A DNA stretch of 27,782 bases from a virus: positions 1 to 27,782 of the IMG/VR virus record IMGVR_UViG_3300025880_000074. The stretch is one strand, 5' to 3'. The notes under the pieces are model-generated. The model was given only the letters and a program-made list of their open reading frames with translations. It was not told the DNA's origin and searched no databases. Positions 12,372 to 19,953 of this stretch are shown one piece after another. Both the position numbers and the translations under genes were made by a program. Positions within the stretch are counted from its first letter, which is position 1; each line of letters opens with the position of its first letter.

Positions 12372-14807
12372 ATGGAAGACGTAAAAATAAATATAAACCC
12401 TACTGCATTTCCAAGTCAATTTGTTTCTGATGCAGAAAAAAAATCTTACGAATTTGGGTTACAGATAGGTCAAGCAATTCAATACGAATGGTTTCGAAAA
12501 GATGGAGGTCAAAGTAGATTTTATAATCAATGGGCTGATTTCCACAGGCTTCGTTTATATGCTCGTGGTGAGCAATCAATACAAAAATATAAAAATGAAT
12601 TAGCTATTGACGGAGATTTAAGTTATTTAAATCTTGATTGGACTCCAGTTCCTATTATACCAAAGTTTGTTGATATAGTGGTAAACGGCATGGCTGATAG
12701 AATATTTAAAGTAAATGCTTATGCTCAAGACGGAATGTCTTTAGATAAAAGAAGTAAATATCAAGTAAATTTAGAAAAAGATATGCTTGCTAAGAATGTA
12801 ATGAAGCAAGTACAAAATGATTTTGGCATTAATACTTTTGCAACATCTGAAGAAGAAATTCCAAATAGTTCAGAAGAGCTTGCATTACATATGCAATTAA
12901 AATATAAACCTTCCATTGAAATAGCAGAGGAAGAAGCTATAAATACAGTTTTAGCAGAGAATAGATATTATGAATTACAAAAACAAATCTATTACGATCA
13001 AACTGTTTTGGGAATTTCTATTTGTAAAAATACATTTCAACCTGGGGCAGGCATAAAAATTGAATATGTTGATCCAGCTAGTGTTGTATATAGTTATACA
13101 GAAAATCCTCATTTTCAAGATTGTTTTTATTGGGGAGAAATTAAAACACTACCAATAACAGAATTAAAAAAAATTGATCCAAGTCTTACTAACGAAGATA
13201 TGGATGAAATATCTAACTACAGTCAAAGTTGGTATGATTATAATAATACAGCTCAATATTATAACAACAGCTTGTTTAGTAAAGATAGTGCTACTGTTTT
13301 ATTTTTTAATTATAAAACAACTCAAACATTTACATATAAAAAGAAAATAAATGCTTCAGGTGGAGAAAGGTTAATAGAAAAAGAGGATACATTTAACCCT
13401 AGTCCTGAAATGATGGAAGAAGGTAATTTTAAAAAAATCTCTAAAACTATAGACGTTTGGTACGAAGGTGTTATGGTTATGGGAACGAATATTATTTTAA
13501 AATGGGAAATGTCAGAAAACATGGCTAGACCTCAATCTGCATCTCAAGAAGTTTATCCTGAATATGTAGCTTGTGCGCCAAGAATGTATAAAGGTGTGTT
13601 AGAGTCTTTAGTAAGACGTATGATTACGTTTGCTGATTTAATTCAAATAACACATTTAAAATTACAACAAGTAATTTCAAGAGTAGTTCCTGATGGTGTG
13701 TTTATAGATGCAGATGGATTAAATGAAGTAGATTTAGGAACAGGACAAGCTTACAATCCTGAAGACGCACTTAGAATGTATTTTCAAACAGGTAGTGTTA
13801 TTGGAAGAAGTTACACTCAAGACGGAGATTTTAATCAAGCAAAAGTTCCTATTGAGCAATTAAATAGTAATTCAGGACAAGCAAAAATTCAAAGTCTTAT
13901 AGGAAGTTATAATCATTATCTTTCTATGATAAGAGATGTAACAGGTCTTAACGAAGCAAGAGATGGTTCTACTCCAGATTCTTATTCATTAGTAGGTCTT
14001 CAAAAATTAGCAGCATTAAGTAGCAATACAGCAACTAGACACATATTAGATGCTGGGTTGCAAATGAGTCAAAGATTATGTACTGCTTTATCTAGTAGAA
14101 TAGCTGATATGTTGCAATATTCTGATTTTAGAGAAGAATTTGTAAATCAAATAGGAAAATATAATGTAGGAATTTTAGAAGAAATAAGTGAATTGTATTT
14201 AAGTGATTTTGGAATATTTATTGAAATTGAACCTGATGAAGAACAACAGAGAATGTTAGAACAAAATATTCAAATGGCTCTTCAAAGAGATTCTATTAAT
14301 TTAGAAGATGCAATTGATATAAGAGAAATAAGAAATATAAAATTAGCTAATCAAGTTTTAAAATTAAAAAGAAGATCTAAGCAAGATTTAGAAGAACAAC
14401 AAAAAGCAGCAGTAGCTCAACAACAAGCTCAAATAAATATGCAATCTCAACAAATGGCTGCACAAACAGCTATGCAAAAAGTTGAAATGGAAACTCAATC
14501 TTCAATAAAAATAGAAGAGGCAAAAGCTCAATACTCAATACAAAAAATGCAAGGTGAAGCTGCAATTAAAAAACAACTAATGGATCATGAGTTTGGATTA
14601 CAAATGAGTTTAAAAGGAGTTGAACAAAAAGGATTAGAAGATAGAGAGTCTCAAAGAGAAAAAGCAAAAGCTAATAGAATATCTCAAGCTAACACAGAGC
14701 AATCAAAATTAATACAACAAAGAAAAAATAACTTGCCTCCTGTAAGTTTTGAGTCAAATGAAGATACGTTGGATGGATTTGATTTAGCTGAATTTGAGCC
14801 TAGATAA
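12372..14807 (+). CDS. Portal protein
   Basis: An 811-residue protein directly following TerL, with the size and position of the portal, the dodecameric ring at the capsid vertex through which DNA passes. Portal-like features are an N-terminal helical region with QWADFHRLRLYARGEQSIQK, then a beta-rich wing with IIPKFVDIVVNGMADRIF and KIEYVDPASVVYSY. A long helical stem area follows around VRRMITFADLIQITHLKLQQ and the conserved GLNEARDGSTPDSYSLVGLQ. The last 150 residues are Gln/Lys/Ala-rich and coiled-coil, ending in an acidic tail. The length of about 800 residues is comparable with portals of crAss-like and related Bacteroidota podoviruses. The start is fixed by the TAA-ATG junction. Confidence 0.82.
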   Translation: MEDVKININPTAFPSQFVSDAEKKSYEFGLQIGQAIQYEWFRKDGGQSRFYNQWADFHRLRLYARGEQSIQKYKNELAIDGDLSYLNLDWTPVPIIPKFVDIVVNGMADRIFKVNAYAQDGMSLDKRSKYQVNLEKDMLAKNVMKQVQNDFGINTFATSEEEIPNSSEELALHMQLKYKPSIEIAEEEAINTVLAENRYYELQKQIYYDQTVLGISICKNTFQPGAGIKIEYVDPASVVYSYTENPHFQDCFYWGEIKTLPITELKKIDPSLTNEDMDEISNYSQSWYDYNNTAQYYNNSLFSKDSATVLFFNYKTTQTFTYKKKINASGGERLIEKEDTFNPSPEMMEEGNFKKISKTIDVWYEGVMVMGTNIILKWEMSENMARPQSASQEVYPEYVACAPRMYKGVLESLVRRMITFADLIQITHLKLQQVISRVVPDGVFIDADGLNEVDLGTGQAYNPEDALRMYFQTGSVIGRSYTQDGDFNQAKVPIEQLNSNSGQAKIQSLIGSYNHYLSMIRDVTGLNEARDGSTPDSYSLVGLQKLAALSSNTATRHILDAGLQMSQRLCTALSSRIADMLQYSDFREEFVNQIGKYNVGILEEISELYLSDFGIFIEIEPDEEQQRMLEQNIQMALQRDSINLEDAIDIREIRNIKLANQVLKLKRRSKQDLEEQQKAAVAQQQAQINMQSQQMAAQTAMQKVEMETQSSIKIEEAKAQYSIQKMQGEAAIKKQLMDHEFGLQMSLKGVEQKGLEDRESQREKAKANRISQANTEQSKLIQQRKNNLPPVSFESNEDTLDGFDLAEFEPR

Positions 14808-14832
14808 TCCTTAAAAATTAAATTAAATTAAA

Positions 14833-14843
14833 TACTAACTTTG
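14833..14843 (+). promoter_or_regulatory. Promoter -7 box (TACTAACTTTG) before capsid genes
   Basis: TAACTTTG at 14836-14843 matches TAnnTTTG, is preceded by TAC, and lies 18 nt before the scaffold-gene ATG. No TTG -33 element is visible. It would drive the scaffold and major capsid genes separately from the packaging genes, ending at the terminator at 17440. Confidence 0.5.
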
Positions 14844-14861
14844 TAAATAAAATCAAATCAA

Positions 14862-15971
14862 ATGGAAATTAAAGTATCTGAGGTAAAACCTTTAGACCAA
14901 AAGTCAGTTCAAGAAGTGGAAAAAACGCTTTTAGACAAGCATGATCAAGAATTAAATGAGCAATCACAAGAAGTTGAATCAGAGAAAGTTGAATCAACAA
15001 ATAAAGAACCTCTTGTAGTAGAGGAAACAGAAGTTGATCGTCCAACTATAAAAGACGAAGACGTTCTTTCATATATTAAGAATAGATACAATAAAGAAAT
15101 ATCATCGGTAGATGAGTTATTTAATGAAAAAGAAAATAACGAATCATTGCCTGAAGATGTTTCTAAATATTTAGAATTTAAAAAAACAACTGGTCGAGGG
15201 TTTGACGATTTCGTAAAAGCAAATAAGAATTTCGATAAATTAAATGACGATCAGTTATTAGCAGAATATTATTCTTTAACAGAAGAAGATTTAGATAGTG
15301 AAGATATTTATTATTTAATGGATTCAAAATTCGGAATTGATGAAGATATTGATGATGAAAAAGATGTTAAAAAGAAAAGTATAGCTAAAAAACGAGAACT
15401 TTCTAAGGCAAAAAAATATCTTAATGATTTTAAAGATAAATACAGCATTCCTCTTGAGTCAAGCGGGAATTCTTTATCTAATAAAAATCAAGAAGAAATT
15501 GATGCTTATAAAAAGTACATTCAAGAATCTAAAACTATTCAAGAAGCTAATCGAAAAAAGAATGAGTATTTTAAACAGAAGACAAATGAAGTTTTTAACT
15601 CTGAGTTCAAAGGTTTTGAGTTCAATGTAGGAGATAAAAAAATCGGATATTCTTATGGGGATGCTCAAGAAATGAAAGCTAAACAATTAAATCTAGACAC
15701 TTTTATAAGTAAATATGTTGGAGACGATGGTTTAATTTCAGATGCTAAAGGGTGGCATAAAGCAATTAGTGCCGCTATAGATCCTAATCGTTTTGCTCAG
15801 TATTTTTATGAGCAAGGTAAATCAGATGCTGTTGGTGATATTTCTAAAAAAAGTAAAAATATAAATATGGATATTAGAAAATCTCCTCAAGCAATTGGTA
15901 GTGATGGGTTTAAAGTTAAGTCGGTTAACAAGGATAGTGGTAGAGGATTGAGAATAAGAAGTAAAAAATAA
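14862..15971 (+). CDS. Scaffold-like head morphogenesis protein
   Basis: A 369-residue, very acidic and then mixed-charge protein between portal and major capsid genes, the standard position of a scaffolding protein. Residues 1-70 are Glu/Val/Ser-rich and probably disordered. The middle has acid clusters (TEEDLDSEDIYYL, DEDIDDEKDV) and then a long Lys/Glu helical segment, KKSIAKKRELSKAKKYLNDF and onward to about residue 245. The tail ends in a basic RGLRIRSKK, which could contact the capsid shell or DNA. There are no cysteines, transmembrane helices or protease motifs. The family is not recognised beyond this pattern, and scaffolding is inferred from order and composition. Confidence 0.6.
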   Translation: MEIKVSEVKPLDQKSVQEVEKTLLDKHDQELNEQSQEVESEKVESTNKEPLVVEETEVDRPTIKDEDVLSYIKNRYNKEISSVDELFNEKENNESLPEDVSKYLEFKKTTGRGFDDFVKANKNFDKLNDDQLLAEYYSLTEEDLDSEDIYYLMDSKFGIDEDIDDEKDVKKKSIAKKRELSKAKKYLNDFKDKYSIPLESSGNSLSNKNQEEIDAYKKYIQESKTIQEANRKKNEYFKQKTNEVFNSEFKGFEFNVGDKKIGYSYGDAQEMKAKQLNLDTFISKYVGDDGLISDAKGWHKAISAAIDPNRFAQYFYEQGKSDAVGDISKKSKNINMDIRKSPQAIGSDGFKVKSVNKDSGRGLRIRSKK

Positions 15972-15997
15972 ATTAAAAAATTAAAAAAATTAAAATT

Positions 15998-17425
15998 ATG
16001 GCAGGACAAGTTAATAATGTACCAGGATTCGATCTACAACCTAGTTCAGAACAGGTACTTTTACAAACAAATTATATTACAAACTTTGATTTCTTAAATC
16101 AGTATCTTCCAGATACTTATGAAAAAGAATTTGAAAGATATGGAAACAGAACAGTAGCATCATTCTTAAGAATGGTAGGTGCTGAAATGCCTTCTAACTC
16201 TGACCTTATAAAATGGGCAGAGCAAGGAAGATTACATACAAAATACACGAATGTAACTTCAGCAGCAGCAGCAGCTCAAGATACTGCAACTCTTACAATT
16301 GCAGATGTATTAGTACCAGGCTCTGGTTCTATAGCAATTAGAGTTGGTCAAACAATTATGTTGTCTGACAGTTCTATTAACTCAACAAACAGTAACAAAG
16401 CAATTGTAACAGCAGTAGATACTGCAGCTGGAACAATTGATGTAGCTTACTATGAAGCTGGAGGTCAGACAATGGGTGCAGGAGTAGTATGTTCTTTATT
16501 TATCTATGGTTCTGAATTCCAAAAAGGAGCTATCGGAATGCAAGGACAATTAGAAGCAGATGATCAAATCTTTCAAAACTCACCAATTATCATTAAAGAT
16601 AGATACGCAGTTAGTGGATCTGACATGGCTCAAATTGGATGGATTGAAGTAACAACAGAAAACGGAGCAACTGGATTCTTATGGTACTTAAAATCAGAGC
16701 ATGAGACTAGATTAAGATTTGAAGACTACTTAGAAACAGCAATGGTTGAAGCAGTACCAGCTGAAGTAGCTAGTGGCGCAGCAGCAATTGTTGAAGGTGT
16801 AGCTTCAGGTGTAGGTAACAAAGGATCTGAAGGTCTTTTCTATGTTGTTGAAGAAAGAGGAAATGTATGGGCAGGAGGAAATCCTGATGCATTAGCAGAT
16901 TTTGATGCAATCATTTCTCGTTTAGACAAGCAAGGTTCTATTGAAGAGAATGTAATTTTCTTAAACAGAGATTTCGGATTTGACATTGATGATATGTTAG
17001 CAGCTCAAAACTCTTATGGAGCAGGTGGTACTTCTTATGGTCTATTTGACAATGATGAAGAAATGGCTTTAAACTTAGGTTTTACAGGGTTTAGAAGAGG
17101 TTATGACTTCTACAAAACTGACTGGAAATACTTAAATGATCCAACAATGAGAGGGGATATCGTAGGTGGAGCTATAAATGGTATATTAGTACCTGCAGGT
17201 TCTACAACTGTTTATGACCAAGTACTTGGTAAAAACGCTAAGAGACCTTTCCTTCATGTTAGATATAGAGCTTCAGAAACTGAAGACAGAAGATATAAAA
17301 CTTGGATTACAGGTTCAGCTGGTGGAGCTGCTACATCGGATTTAGATGCGATGGAAGTAAACTTCTTATCAGAAAGAGCTTTATGTACTTTAGGTGCTAA
17401 TAACTTCTTTATATTTAAGCAGTAA
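15998..17425 (+). CDS. Major capsid protein
   Basis: A 475-residue protein placed after the scaffold gene and followed by a strong terminator, as expected for the major capsid protein. It begins MAGQVNNVPGFDLQ, with an N-terminal arm (LPDTYEKEFERYGNRTVASF). A Thr/Ala/Val-rich beta insertion spans about residues 85-155, and an HK97-like core follows, with FQKGAIGMQGQLEADDQIFQ, the long helix around LRFEDYLETAMVEAV, and a C-terminal region ending NFFIFKQ. Size and pattern are compatible with capsid proteins of crAss-like and related Bacteroidota phages. Codons for Phe, Tyr, Asp and Asn end in C more often than in neighbouring genes, consistent with high expression. The gene is introduced by an A/T-rich leader. 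Confidence 0.75.
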   Translation: MAGQVNNVPGFDLQPSSEQVLLQTNYITNFDFLNQYLPDTYEKEFERYGNRTVASFLRMVGAEMPSNSDLIKWAEQGRLHTKYTNVTSAAAAAQDTATLTIADVLVPGSGSIAIRVGQTIMLSDSSINSTNSNKAIVTAVDTAAGTIDVAYYEAGGQTMGAGVVCSLFIYGSEFQKGAIGMQGQLEADDQIFQNSPIIIKDRYAVSGSDMAQIGWIEVTTENGATGFLWYLKSEHETRLRFEDYLETAMVEAVPAEVASGAAAIVEGVASGVGNKGSEGLFYVVEERGNVWAGGNPDALADFDAIISRLDKQGSIEENVIFLNRDFGFDIDDMLAAQNSYGAGGTSYGLFDNDEEMALNLGFTGFRRGYDFYKTDWKYLNDPTMRGDIVGGAINGILVPAGSTTVYDQVLGKNAKRPFLHVRYRASETEDRRYKTWITGSAGGAATSDLDAMEVNFLSERALCTLGANNFFIFKQ

Positions 17426-17439
17426 TATAGTAGTAATAT

Positions 17440-17475
17440 TTACCCTCGTTATAATGACGAGGGTAATTATTTTTT
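17440..17475 (+). terminator. Rho-independent terminator after the capsid gene
   Basis: A 10-bp perfect stem (17440-17449 pairing with 17457-17466, arms TTACCCTCGT and ACGAGGGTAA) encloses a 7-nt loop and is followed by TTATTTTTT at 17467-17475. It lies 15 nt after the capsid stop codon and should end the abundant capsid transcript. Confidence 0.85.
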
Positions 17476-17477
17476 AT

Positions 17478-17499
17478 AAATTAAATTAAATTAAATTAA
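17478..17499 (+). promoter_or_regulatory. AAATT-repeat leader before ATG 17500
   Basis: Four to five tandem AAATT pentamers run into the ATG at 17500. Similar A/T pentamer leaders precede the genes at 3030, 9079 and 14862. In Bacteroidota, translation does not use a strong Shine-Dalgarno, and unstructured A/T-rich leaders favour initiation, so this is a likely ribosome-loading segment. No TAnnTTTG box is present here. Confidence 0.4.
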
Positions 17500-18246
17500 A
17501 TGAAACCAAAAAAACAAAGCAATTTTGTAGATAAAGTCTACAAATTAACACACGACAGAGCGCCTTTAAGCTATTCAATTCCTTCAAGAAACACAAAAAG
17601 GAAATCTTTACTTTATTTTGATGAAGAGACAGGGGTAAATAGACCTTTGCGTTATTCTAGAAATCAAAAAAGCATTTTTCAAGATGAACAAGACAATACT
17701 GCTATCTTAGAGCCAATTATTTTTGAAGATGGATTATTATTTGTTTCAAAACAAAATCAAGTATTACAGAAGTTTTTAGAATATCATCCGAATAATGGGA
17801 ATATGTTTATTGAAGTTGATAAAGAAAAAGATGCATCTGTAGATGTAGAGTCGTTAGATTTATCTTTAGACGCTCAATTAATGGCTAAAGAATTAAGTAT
17901 TGAAATGCTTGAAACTGTAGCAAGAATTGTTATTGGATTAAGAATAGATACTTTAACTTCTGCTGAATTAAAAAGAGATGTTCGAGTATTTGCAAGTAGA
18001 TATCCTAAAGATTTTATAGAAGCATTAAATGACCCCTTATTAAAACTACAAAATAAATGCGCTCAATTTTTTGCAGAAAACATTTTAGTTTTAAAAAACA
18101 AAAAAGATGTTTACTATAATATTAAAGGAAACAAAAATAAATTACTTACAGTTCCTTACGGTGAAGATCCATTATTTATTTTAGCATCATTTTTGCAAAG
18201 TGACGAAGGTTTAGAAGTATTAAGAATACTTGAATCTAAATTATAA
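17500..18246 (+). CDS. Conserved phage protein of unknown function
   Basis: A 248-residue protein between the capsid terminator and the connector genes. Residues 1-60 contain SIPSRNTKRKSLLYFDEETG and LRYSRNQKSIFQDEQDNTA. A beta-rich part follows with FEDGLLFVSKQNQVLQKFL and an acidic patch VDKEKDASVDVES. A helical part (about 125-170) includes a TSAELKRDVRVFASR segment, and the end is LLTVPYGEDPLFILASFLQS plus an acidic helix. I recall this arrangement from phages near head genes, but it has no function that I can name. It has no catalytic motif and no membrane helix. Bracketed by two terminators, it appears to be a separate transcription unit. Confidence 0.65.
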   Translation: MKPKKQSNFVDKVYKLTHDRAPLSYSIPSRNTKRKSLLYFDEETGVNRPLRYSRNQKSIFQDEQDNTAILEPIIFEDGLLFVSKQNQVLQKFLEYHPNNGNMFIEVDKEKDASVDVESLDLSLDAQLMAKELSIEMLETVARIVIGLRIDTLTSAELKRDVRVFASRYPKDFIEALNDPLLKLQNKCAQFFAENILVLKNKKDVYYNIKGNKNKLLTVPYGEDPLFILASFLQSDEGLEVLRILESKL

Positions 18247-18268
18247 TAGAATATATCGTTTATACACT

Positions 18269-18302
18269 AAAGAGGTTTCAAAATTATGAAGCCTCTTTTT
18301 TT
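18269..18302 (+). terminator. Rho-independent terminator before connector genes
   Basis: An 11-bp stem with one T-G wobble (18269-18279 with 18288-18298) surrounds an 8-nt loop AAAATTAT and runs into seven T's at 18296-18302. It follows the gene ending at 18246 by 22 nt and is followed immediately by a -7 promoter box. Confidence 0.85.
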
Positions 18303-18303
18303 G

Positions 18304-18311
18304 TATCTTTG
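18304..18311 (+). promoter_or_regulatory. Promoter -7 box (TATCTTTG) after terminator
   Basis: TATCTTTG begins two bases after the terminator's T-tract and lies 18 nt before the connector-gene ATG at 18330. The 17-nt string TTTTTTTGTATCTTTGT here (18296-18312) is identical to one at 26295-26311. No TTG -33 is visible. Confidence 0.55.
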
Positions 18312-18329
18312 TGTAAAGATAATTAAGAA

Positions 18330-19025
18330 ATGGCATCAATAATTAATACAGTTAGAGCTACTGTTCTTTCAATAGCAAATAAAAATAATTTTGGATACAT
18401 AACTCCAAATGATTTTAATTTGTATGCAAAACAAGCTCAATTAGATATATTTGAGGATTACTTTTATCAATATAATTCATGGATAGTAAAACAGAACGCA
18501 AGAGTTTCAGGAAGCGGATACGCTGATATAATAAAAGGATTGGTAGAAGTAATAGATGGGTTTTCAAATACAGAAGTTTTAACACCTATTACAGGAGGAT
18601 ACAGTTTGCCTATTGATTATTATTTGATAAATAAAGTATTTCAATTAAATACAGAAATAGAAAGAGTTAGTCAAAGTAAAATACTTTTGCTTAATAGTTC
18701 TCAACTAACTACACCTACATCAATGTTTCCTGCATATACACTTGAAGGAAATACCATTTCAGTTTATCCTGTTTTGACTGGAGATGTAAACTGTCAGTAT
18801 ATTAGATATCCTAAAGATCCAAAATGGACTTATGTAGAATTAGCTGGTGGAGAACCTTTGTTTGATGAAACTGCAATAGGTTATCAAGACTTTGAGTTAC
18901 CTCTTTCAGATCAGGTTAATTTGATTAATAAAATATTACAATATGCTGGAATGTCTATTAGAGAATTGCCATTAGTGCAATTTGGACAATCAGAAGAAAA
19001 TATAGAAAATACACAACAAGGATAA
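18330..19025 (+). CDS. Head-tail connector (ring) protein 1
   Basis: A 231-residue protein opening the connector operon. The N-terminal half is helical (NDFNLYAKQAQLDIFEDYFY), followed by a beta-rich middle with LPIDYYLINKVFQL and a strand pair around ISVYPVLTGDVNCQYIRYP. The end is a helix LSDQVNLINKILQYAGMSIR and a polar tail. This order and its place just before a second connector-like gene and the giant nozzle gene match ring or adaptor proteins of Bacteroidota podoviruses, including crAss-like phages. It would sit below the portal. The call depends mainly on order and fold pattern. It lies 3 nt before the next gene. Confidence 0.55.
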   Translation: MASIINTVRATVLSIANKNNFGYITPNDFNLYAKQAQLDIFEDYFYQYNSWIVKQNARVSGSGYADIIKGLVEVIDGFSNTEVLTPITGGYSLPIDYYLINKVFQLNTEIERVSQSKILLLNSSQLTTPTSMFPAYTLEGNTISVYPVLTGDVNCQYIRYPKDPKWTYVELAGGEPLFDETAIGYQDFELPLSDQVNLINKILQYAGMSIRELPLVQFGQSEENIENTQQG

Positions 19026-19028
19026 GAT

Positions 19029-19952
19029 ATGGCATACTTAACACAATACCAATATTATGAGAATGACGGAAATAATCCTATTAATGAAAATTGGGGTTCG
19101 TATCAATATGTAACATTAAAAGATATAGTTAATAATTTTATGTTAATGTATGTAGGTAATGATAAGCTAATAAATAATGTTGAAAGATATAATGTTTTAT
19201 TTCATGCAAAAAGAGCAATACAAGAATTAAATTATGATTCTTTAAAAGAAATTAAAATACTAGAATTAGCAGTAGATGATCAATTAAGATTTATTTTACC
19301 AAATGATTATGTAAATTGGGTTAGAATTTCTATGTACAGAAATGGAGTTTTATTTCCATTAACTGAAAATATTCAAACTAATTGGAGTGACTCATATTTA
19401 CAAGACAATAATTATAAAATACTATTTGATCAAAATGGTAACGTATTAAAGCCAGAGTTTTCTACTGTAGATATAGATAGAATAAAAGGAAGTAGTCGTA
19501 CAATTTATTTAAATGCTCAAAGCCCTTATGATGGTCAAGAAGGTTATTTTTATAACGGCATTTGGTATTTTGAATATCCTATTGGAGGACGTTATGGATT
19601 AAATACAGAAACAGCTAATCAAAATCCTACTTTTAAGATAAATAAAAAAAGCGGTGTAATTAACTTTAGTTCAGATATGGCAGACGAGTTAGTTGTATTA
19701 GAATATGTTTCAGATGGAATGGAAGGTGGTGTAGATGCAGATATAAGTGTAAACAAGTTATTTGAAGATTTTATTTATTCATATATAAAGTTTGTAATAT
19801 TATCTAGTAAATACGGTATTCAAGAGTATATCATAAATAGATCTAAAAAAGAAAAATCAGCTCTTTTGAGGAATGCAAAAATTAGACTAAGCAATATACA
19901 TCCTGGAAGATTATTAATGAATCTGAGAGGTCAAAATAAATGGATAAAGTAG
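19029..19952 (+). CDS. Head-tail connector (ring) protein 2
   Basis: A 307-residue protein with a helical N-terminus leading to RYNVLFHAKRAIQELNYDSL and then a beta domain with RFILPNDYVNWVRISMYRNG, a pattern I recall as conserved in marine Bacteroidota podoviruses and compatible with P22 gp4-like adaptors. The end is a helix DFIYSYIKFVILSSKYGIQE and a basic tail. It lies between ring protein 1 and the nozzle gene, with gaps of 3 and 1 nt. I infer that it is part of the portal-to-tail connection. Whether it is the ring touching the portal or the one touching the nozzle cannot be decided. Confidence 0.6.
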   Translation: MAYLTQYQYYENDGNNPINENWGSYQYVTLKDIVNNFMLMYVGNDKLINNVERYNVLFHAKRAIQELNYDSLKEIKILELAVDDQLRFILPNDYVNWVRISMYRNGVLFPLTENIQTNWSDSYLQDNNYKILFDQNGNVLKPEFSTVDIDRIKGSSRTIYLNAQSPYDGQEGYFYNGIWYFEYPIGGRYGLNTETANQNPTFKINKKSGVINFSSDMADELVVLEYVSDGMEGGVDADISVNKLFEDFIYSYIKFVILSSKYGIQEYIINRSKKEKSALLRNAKIRLSNIHPGRLLMNLRGQNKWIK

Positions 19953-19953
19953 T

